From the NCBI GenBank assembly GCA_029891385.1, contig CM057228.1, positions 35,219,023 to 35,283,022 on the forward strand: a DNA stretch of 64,000 bases, written 5' to 3'. Position numbers and translations under genes: made by a program. Every line of letters begins with the position of its first letter. Position 1 is the stretch's first letter. The notes beneath the pieces are model-generated. The model searched no databases, had not been told where the DNA came from, and saw only the letters and a list, made by a program, of their open reading frames with translations. The DNA comes from Erythroxylum novogranatense (lineage: Eukaryota > Streptophyta > Magnoliopsida > Malpighiales > Erythroxylaceae). Below are positions 58,341 to 64,000 of the stretch, piece by piece.

Positions 58341-59538
58341 TATTTAGGAGAGGGTATATTTTAAGAACATTGGTCGACCATACTAAGATATTGGTTTATC
58401 AATTGACCAGATAACTTGTTAAAACATCCTTTGAACTTAAATTTAAACATCAAAGCACTTATGAAATCATAGAAATATCAATCAAGAGCTATCATAAACA
58501 TTAGGGGAGACATTAAACATATAGAATAATGCCCAATTATGTCCTGATATCATCATTCATTAGTTTAGTACAGTTATAACCTAATTGGTCTAATGTATCA
58601 ATAAATGTTAACTTAATATCCATATTTGCATAATATATCTAAGTTTAGTTCCATAATATATCAAAGAAAGGTTTAATTTCTAATTCATAGTGTCAATTTA
58701 AACATTCATCACTAAGAATTTAAACTAAAATTGACCTATGAATGTAAGATGTTATATATTTCTAAATCATAAACTAATAGTTACCTTTTGTTAAACATTA
58801 CCTATAACTGATTTTAATGAAGATTCATTTTGAATTTTAAAATAATGGAGGTAGATAATCCTTTTGATCATCGTTACTTGGTTAAACAATGGGTTGTTTT
58901 AAAGAGTCTTTGATCATTCTTATTCTCTTTAAGGGCTAATGTTTTTCATATTCTACATAAATATTTTTAAAACTTTCTTTGGCACTAGAAGATTAGATTC
59001 ATGGAAAAAATGTAAACTTTTAAAAAATAATACTGAATTTACTAACTACCATCTTTAATACATGTCATTTGCTCTTTCTTTTCTAAAATCCCTATAAAAA
59101 AAGGTAATCAAAGTGTTTTAGGTACCCAAAAGAGCCTACGTCCTTAATTATTAATCTCCTTCTTCTTTTCAACTTACTTCCTTAAGGGTTTGCTTACCAT
59201 TTTTTTTAATAAAATAAAGTCTATCAATATGTCCATACTTACAACAAAAATGGCATACCATAAAATGATGATGCATAAATGCATTTCTTGATCTTCTATA
59301 TAAGTATGCATAATGAAAAATCTTTTTTGGATATTAAAAGTGCCGAATGTTTTCATGCAGTAATGAATTATGAAGTCATGATTATATGTATGATACCTAC
59401 TTTGAATGGAGGCTTGATGCTTGCTTCTTTGAGGTCTAAAGGAGTGTGAGTGGGTTTATAATTTATTACAGAAGTTACGCCTATTCTTCCCTTAAGAAGA
59501 ATTGAACTCTTTGCCTAAATTATAAGCCCTACATGAAA
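58341..59538. other. No gene seen
   Basis: AT-rich sequence, probably the decayed interior of the surrounding copia relic. No domain can be read. Confidence 0.4.
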
Positions 59539-59866
59539 ACATAATGCTTTCTCTTAGAGTTTTTTTTTGGGTATTTCAATGAATTTATAAATAAATAATG
59601 GTATGTACAAGCAAGAGATTTGCGAGAGTGCAATCTCTAGTCTATACAAAAGAGACCTAACATGTGGGCATGAGGGGCCTTATAATTGCTCCCCATGTCT
59701 ACACAACCAAGCAGCATCTTATGGTTTATCAGCCCACTAGATGTCCATAACAAGGAGCGCCTTACCAAAATTACAATAATTTCCAACAGTAGGTACTGCA
59801 ACCTAAACTATTCAAGACTACCTTTAATACATAATCAAAAATTACATAATGCTTTCTCTTAGAGTT
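59539..59866 (-). mobile_element. Short retroposon (LINE-like, 5' truncated) with 23 bp target duplication
   Basis: The 23 bases at 59539-59561 (starting ACATAATGCTTTCTCTTAGA) are repeated exactly at 59844-59866. Between them lie 282 bp that start with a T run on the plus strand, i.e. a short poly(A) tail on the minus strand. Long exact duplications plus a 3' poly(A) are the hallmark of target-primed reverse transcription. The insert codes for nothing and is not recognisably tRNA-derived. The 3' part (TACATACCATTATTTATTTA on the minus strand) resembles a LINE 3' UTR. A SINE or processed pseudogene remains possible. Confidence 0.85.
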
Positions 59867-60169
59867 AGTCATAGTGGATATTGCATATATACGTATATAC
59901 TTTGATGTAGATGCTCCATACTCATTTGTTTCATTAGGCAATGATTCTCTGCTATGCATATAGTTTTCATATATATACGAGGTTCTAAAAATTGGCTTCA
60001 CTTTTATAATTGTATCCCATTATATGCCCATCATTGGAATTCTTTTAAGCTTCTAGCATAATTTTTAGTTTTTCACTCCCTTTAGTGAATTTGGTTTAAT
60101 AATCTTTGAGAACGTTGATCTATTTTTTACTATCTCAATTTTTATTTTTTAATGTGTCTAATGCATGAT

Positions 60170-60960
60170 TGTCATCAATGATAGTATTTTTGGATGCTTT
60201 AATGATATGTCATTCACTTTTCATCTTTTCATTCTTATTAATGCTTGTTTCCAACTATTTTTGAACTTCCTTAAGTTTGGAAGATAATTAATCATGATTT
60301 TTAAACTTTTGACTACTTTATCATATGTTAAATCACTATAATTGTCATACAAATTATAGTAAGATGTTACCTCATCATAGTTCATAGCGGTAAAACATAT
60401 GTGATCTATCTTTTCTTTCAAAGACACATTTTCATATTCACAGCTATCATCCAAAGTTGAGGCTTTAAGTGCTTTCTTCTTGTGTTTGTTCTTCCTCTCC
60501 GTCTTATTGTTTTGTTTTCATACTTATCGTCATCATGTAGAGGGCATCATGATTTCATATGATTGATTTTTTTCAATTCAAAGAAAATAATTTTTCATAA
60601 TTTATATTTTGAATCATCTTTAACTTTTTAGAAATCCTTTCTTTTAAAGAATTTCTTCTCCAAAAAATTCTTGAAATTTATACTGATTAAGTCAATGTTT
60701 TGTTCATCGCTTTCATTAGTTAATGTCTCTTCTTCTTTGCTTGATTCGTCCTTTGAGACTTTGATTGTTTTTTTTTATTTGCAAGTGTTGTTTCTTTGTA
60801 TGTCTCTCAAAACCTCATTTTGTATATAAGAAGAGATCCAATAAGTTCCTTCAATTATTGTGTCCATTTCAACACTTAACATACTCACTTTGCTCCCTTT
60901 TACTTAATTTGTTCCCTCATGTGTAACTTATGAAGTGTATCAAAGTTCATGAGTCATTTT
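60170..60960 (-). pseudogene. Sirevirus-like gag fragment
   Basis: On the minus strand from about 60950: LDTLHKLHMREQIK, then NFLEKKFFKRKDF, a ruined zinc knuckle (FELKKINHMKS), KALKASTLDDSCEYENVSL and KIDHICFTAMNYDE. This is the same arrangement as the gag at 9.6-10.6 kb ('C-EC-K-GH-K-ECP', then acidic 'A-WDD...', then 'CFMA'). Multiple stops and no pol domain. It is probably one relic together with the LTR fragment at 58.1 kb. Confidence 0.65.
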
Positions 60961-63109
60961 ACATATAGAGGTACTATTGAAATTGTTGGATCCCATTTCC
61001 AGAACCCAACCTCTTGCTCTGATAATCAAAAATCGCATACTCTATATCATTGGAAAGATAGAAACACAAGAGACAACTTAGAAAAATTCCACATAAATAA
61101 TACAGAATTTCTCCTAAAATCAAAATATCGATTTTACCCTCATGAAAAACTCGGAATTTATCCCAACGTCACTTTCTTTATTACAACGTCATTCAAAGCA
61201 ATTCAACTTCCAATTGGAATTCATCCAACACTCAAACCTCAATTCATATGACTCTTCATATTCAATAACATCTTATCATTCACCACAATCATATCTTTCG
61301 TTTCCATAATTCACTTATTTATATATAACAATAGTTCATGTTCAAACTTCATCAGCTCAAACGAAAAACTTCTTCAAATATATTTTTTCTCCAACTCAAC
61401 TCATATCATCCATACACGATTCATATGACATTTAACATCATAAGATAAATATTTACAAACTTTAATTGCATTCTAAGACATATTACATCATCAATATCAA
61501 AAATCTGAAATATAACGAAAGATATAAAATCCCAAAATTCTCAACATATGTCTAAGGTCTCTCTTTTTTTTTCATCAATCCAACTTAAAAATACAAAATA
61601 TGCATAATCAAACGAATGTCTTAAGTTTCTTTCACCCGATCTTTTTCACATCACATGAAGATGGGAATGAAAGGGGGTGAGCTTACAGCTCGTGAGTAAC
61701 ACATTTATAACTAAGAAACAAGCAAAAACTATTGAAATAGTTATTGCCTTTGTACAACTCACATTGAAATCCATGTAACACATATTTCCCAAATTCACAA
61801 ATTATCTAACAATTCATAAACATCATAAATCATGATTCAATGCATCATCACATTAAACACATTTGTTGAAATTTTTGCTTCAAAGCATAATACTAACTTT
61901 ATCATATCTTAACACATCAAAATGCAAATGCACACATAATTGGCTCGAGGGTTCTATGAATAAAACAGAGAAACCGAAATTTACTCCGAGAACGAAACGA
62001 GTCCACTTTCGGATCTCGTGGGCCATAAGCAGGCAGCCAGGAGAAAGCTTGACGTCAACGTGCACATGACTACGAAACGGTTCCTTTCTCACCCAAACAC
62101 AATCAATTTTCATGCTCAAAACAATCATTCATAATTTCATATTCTCATACTTTTCTTCTTTCTATTCATTCAAAATGTCATGATACAAGGCATAACATAA
62201 TCATGCTCACAATTCATTTTTTTTTCACAATGTCAAACATTTAAAAATTCACAATTTATCAATTCAAGCTTATACACACACGTAAGCTAATTCGTAAATC
62301 AATCAAAAACAATAAAGCAACATTTAATGAAAATCCTTTTATTTTCTTGATTTGGAAAGAAACCTTAATAGCTCATTACTCAAATTATAAACATGAAACT
62401 CACCTTAATTCCTTGCTTAATACTTGTTCAAAAAGCCTCTACTCTTGCTCCTTTTTGCCTCTCTTACTTTCCTTCACAATGGCAAAATTCTCAAATCAAT
62501 AGGAATTCAAATTGAACAACCCATAACACATAATCACAAAATTGATCTTAGAAAAATTAAACTCATACTTTTCTTAAGCTATCTAAACCAAAACCTTTTC
62601 ATAAATCCAACAAATCAAACATGCCCTTACCTTGATCCTTCACCAAATGAGGAGTTTCTTGGCTCATATGGAAGCTCTCATCTTCTTCCACCTTTTTCCT
62701 TCTTGAATCTACTCAAAATCCATCTTGAAAACCAAGAAAAATCAAAACCTAGCTTCTTTTCTTCTTTCTCTCCACCGAACCTCTCACTCTCTTCTCTCTT
62801 TTCTTGTTCTTTTCTTCCTATTTTCGTTCTTGCTTCCTTCTTTTAAAAGCCAAAACCCTTCTTATTACAATTATGCCATTAATGAGTGAATAATGTCCAA
62901 AATACCCTTACATGTAATCCTTGTAACTTTAATGCTTAAGTGTTCTTCCCAAAATGCCCTCATACATTCACACTCTTGCTATTTAATTCAACTAATCCAT
63001 ATTTTAAAATCCAACCAACATCAACATAATAAAAACTCCAAATAAAATAATTAATCTAGTAAGACCTCGAAATTATTTTAAATCATGCTTAACTTCTTCC
63101 AAAAACAAG

Positions 63110-63820
63110 ACCTTATTCTAACCATGCAATTGAAGGAATTTGATAACACTTCCTTCTAGAGAATTGTTCCTTAATGTCTCAATTTTCCAAAGACATCAAA
63201 ATCATTCAATTTGATTCAATAGTCCAAAAGTTATACCCCAAACCTTTTCAGACTATTCTTATATTAAAAAATTATCCTGCGCTTGACTTCCATCCAAAAA
63301 TTGACACTCTTAGAGACTGAATTAAAACTCAATTTCATTAGACAATTTGTAGCCTTATCTCTCTAGGTTAATCCAAATTAAGAATCATCTCATTTGGATG
63401 ACTAGAGCAAAAATTATGGCCAAAACACTTTCAGCTCTTACTAATTCGATACTAAACACTATATCCAACTTCAATTCAGAAATTGAAAATCTTAGGGATT
63501 GAATTGAAATTAGATTTTTTTTCAGATAATTTGTAGCTCCATGTCTCTAGTTTAGTTTGAAGCAAGAATCAACTCAATTGAATCTCTACAGGTCGAGATA
63601 TCGCTAAAATACTGAAACATGTTCAGAAAAATATCCAACTCATACTCTTTTAACCAATTCCCTTATTTTGATTCAATCAATATTTTTCAAATTAATATCA
63701 AAACCTACAAATTTTTATTAGAGGTAGAGGAATGTCTTAGGAATCTAACGCTTTAAAAATTAGGTCAATCGAAGGTCGGGCGAACAAGTTATCGGCAAAA
63801 GAGTGGAAGGAGGTCGGGCC
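63110..63820 (-). repeat. Array of about 186 bp LTR modules
   Basis: Signatures AAAGTTATACCCC (63224), AAATTATGGCC (63411) and GAGATATCGCTAAAAT (63595) recur about 186 bp apart. Each is preceded by a CATTTGGAT/CAATTTGATT line and separated by AATTTGTAGC with TCTCTAG. The last unit has AACAAGTTATCGGCAAAAGAGTG near 63784. Confidence 0.7.
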
Positions 63821-63835
63821 AGAGGGGAAAACATG

Positions 63836-63945
63836 ACAATAGTCGACTAGTCGAAGACTATTAGTCGACTAATGCAAGTAAAAACATGACGATTAGTCAA
63901 CTGGTCAAAGACTATTAGTCGACTAATCCTATAATGATCGACTGG
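63836..63945. repeat. TAGTCGACTA palindrome pair in a 54 bp tandem repeat
   Basis: ATTAGTCGACTAAT, a perfect 14 bp palindrome, occurs at 63860-63873 and 63914-63927. The surrounding 54 bp is repeated, with GTCGACTAGTCGAAGACT against GTCAACTGGTCAAAGACT. Confidence 0.88.
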
Positions 63946-64000
63946 AAACTCTTGGTCTTTCTTCTTCCGACATCCCGACTTCCACAACTCATAACTTTTG

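Larger units (their letters stand above)
60983..64000 (-). repeat. Large LTR in minus orientation, running off the window end
   Basis: The plus-strand start TGTTGGATCCCATTTCCAGA (60983) is the complement of an LTR 3' end like that of the LARD element (GGGTCCCAACA). From left to right it then shows, as reverse complements, the same landmarks as the giant LTRs. The 'gagctcac' block (GGGGGTGAGCTTACAGCTCG, 61676-61695) matches 24362-24400. The GGCAGCCAGGAGAAAGCTTG block (62033-62052) matches 23980-24010 and 30020-30045. There is a module array at 63.1-63.8 kb and a palindromic cluster at 63.84-63.95 kb. The other end lies beyond 64000. Confidence 0.65.

Noticed and set aside
1..64000. CRISPR arrays, rRNA and tRNA genes
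   Set aside because: No regularly spaced identical repeats with unique spacers and no rRNA or tRNA-like sequence noticed; the tRNA-like matches are LTR primer-binding sites.

Overview
This window is nuclear DNA of a dicot-type plant. Introns with GT/AG borders, plant LTR retrotransposon families and two broadly conserved plant genes support this. I cannot name the species. Most of the 64 kb is nested or decayed transposable element sequence. I see no bacterial-type operons, CRISPR arrays, rRNA or tRNA genes.

Only two intact cellular genes are visible, and they lie head to head. On the minus strand, 42790-45363 holds translation initiation factor eIF3 subunit f (6 exons, 287 codons). On the plus strand, 47052-49368 holds a GT64-family glycosyltransferase of the EPC1/GMT1 type (5 exons, 329 codons). 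The 1.7 kb between their start codons carries a telo-box next to eIF3f. Near the glycosyltransferase it carries two G-boxes and adjacent perfect palindromes.

Left arm (1-20.8 kb). A small gag-only LTR element (717-13051) was split, inside its gag sequence, by a 9.5 kb Sirevirus-like Ty1/copia element on the minus strand (2480-11948, target duplication CTTTG). The copia element carries decayed gag and pol plus a long extra ORF behind pol. Its LTRs contain a pyrimidine-rich tandem repeat. Next come LTR fragments, tandem repeats (16.1-16.4 kb), a 337 bp tandem duplication (16.6-17.3 kb) and a minus-oriented LTR-like block (17.5-20.8 kb).

Middle (21-42.8 kb). A LARD-like element (21029-31431) has very large LTRs (4.36 and 5.38 kb) around only about 0.66 kb of non-coding interior. 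It is followed by remnants of an En/Spm (CACTA) transposon encoding a Transposase_24-type protein. Into these remnants a further LTR element was inserted (34104-38491, target duplication TAAAC). A hAT transposase fragment with a BED finger lies at 38.8-39.5 kb.

Right arm (49.4-64 kb). This holds copia gag fragments, a deleted Ty3/gypsy element (gag, protease, 3' end of pol), a degenerate MULE, a 5'-truncated LINE-like insertion with a perfect 23 bp target duplication, and a large minus-oriented LTR running off the window end.

The most unusual signal is shared by at least four LTR families with different ends (around 17.7-18.6, 21.4/26.5-27.6, 37.0-37.5 and 63.1-63.95 kb). Each carries a degenerate module of about 170-195 bp, usually in tandem. 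In three of them the array abuts a short, family-specific cluster rich in palindromes. A second signal concerns data quality: copies of two repeats differ repeatedly by 1-2 base indels at CpG sites, which may reflect base-calling error at methylated cytosines.
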